Assembly: GCA_030697445.1 (NCBI GenBank)
Contig: JAUYPY010000038.1
Coordinates: 1 to 13,791 of the forward strand
Length of the DNA stretch: 13,791 nucleotides
Direction of reading: 5' to 3'
Source: a bacterium
GTDB lineage: Bacteria; Patescibacteriota; Minisyncoccia; Phycocordibacterales; UBA10002
Part shown: positions 13,525 to 13,791 of the stretch, piece after piece
Layout: each line of letters begins with the position of its first letter
How positions within the stretch are numbered: the first letter of the stretch is position 1
Translations under genes and position numbers: made by a program
Notes under the pieces: generated by a model
Seen by the model: the letters and a program-made list of their open reading frames with translations, nothing else
Told to the model about the DNA's origin: nothing
Databases searched by the model: none

Positions 13525-13791
13525 TTATTTTCGCTTAAACACCACTTGGTCCCTAAAGCGAACATCAAAATACTGGAGGGCAGGAGAAACGGAGCCAGCG
13601 GAGATTTTTAGATTCGCAGCAGCAAGCGTTGCGGGTAGTTCTAGAAAAAGTCCCGGCGTTTGAGGTGAGAGCACAAAGCGCGCTTCGGCATTGTCGGAGA
13701 GCACAAACGCGAAATCGTTTCCTTCCGCGCGCGCTACCTTCTTAATTGACAAGCCAACTCGTTCCGCAGAAGCAACAATATTCCGAAGCAG
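13525..13791 (-). CDS. C-terminus of an FtsQ/DivIB-like (POTRA-type) protein, 5' part cut by window edge
   Basis: Eighty-eight residues are visible and the frame is open to the window edge. They read as a compact alpha/beta segment: a helix (LLRNIVASAERVGLSI), a strand pair (KKVARAEGNDFAFVLSDN and ARFVLSPQ), a helix, and a closing strand YFDVRFRDQVVFKRK. The ending resembles the Y-(I/V/F)-D-(L/V)-R-F-x-x-x-V-x-(Y/F)-K signature at the end of FtsQ/DivIB, which acts in the divisome outside the membrane. The signal and POTRA parts are off the window, so the call rests on this tail alone. An internal TTG at 13752 is not needed as a start. FtsA or FtsZ genes do not follow here, which weakens the context support. 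Confidence 0.5.
   Translation of the reverse strand: MLRNIVASAERVGLSIKKVARAEGNDFAFVLSDNAEARFVLSPQTPGLFLELPATLAAANLKISAGSVSPALQYFDVRFRDQVVFKRK

Noticed and set aside
1..13791. CRISPR array, insertion sequence, phage genes or alternative UGA code
   Set aside because: No regularly spaced direct repeats, transposase or integrase were seen. UGA serves as the stop of dnaX, the LOG gene and the small membrane protein, so a code with UGA as glycine is not supported.

Overview
The window looks like chromosomal DNA from a Candidate Phyla Radiation (Patescibacteria/Parcubacteria-type) bacterium. This is an inference from gene style and order: compact genes, several apparently leaderless starts, a short DnaX, a cytoplasmic histidine kinase, a secreted DUF5666-like protein, and a membrane-anchored Clp-like ATPase behind a small membrane protein. 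The standard bacterial code fits, because UGA ends dnaX, the LOG gene and the small membrane protein. No rRNA, CRISPR array, transposase or phage gene is visible.

All genes but one lie on the minus strand, so transcription runs from right to left. From the right edge: the C-terminus of an FtsQ/POTRA-like protein (13525-13791); a promoter-like site and an 86-nt foldback (13411-13496); a small membrane protein overlapping a two-AAA Clp/Hsp100-like ATPase whose first ATPase module looks dead (10528-13382); DnaX without its zinc module (9440-10492); tRNA-Gln(UUG); an unrecognised 138-aa protein with a clear terminator; and a secreted DUF5666-like protein. A single plus-strand LOG-family gene (7204-7896) has its own promoter inside the start of tgt. 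Then come tgt and uvrB, overlapping by 14 nt, followed by a signalling operon (FIST sensor, soluble histidine kinase, double-receiver response regulator; 920-3782). The left edge holds a truncated S41 carboxy-terminal processing peptidase.

Two themes stand out. The first is a set of palindromes. A 35-nt perfect palindrome directly after uvrB has a close relative inside tgt, where it encodes a 12-residue in-frame insert; removing it restores the usual family length. A second perfect 16-bp-arm hairpin lies in another variable tgt insert. This resembles the in-frame palindromic elements described in Rickettsia proteins. The second is the membrane-tethered Clp-like ATPase with a degenerate first AAA module, translationally coupled to a small membrane protein and preceded by a long structured leader. 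A third, smaller pattern is that several -10 boxes sit only 6-8 nt before the start codon or the tRNA 5' end, which implies leaderless transcripts.
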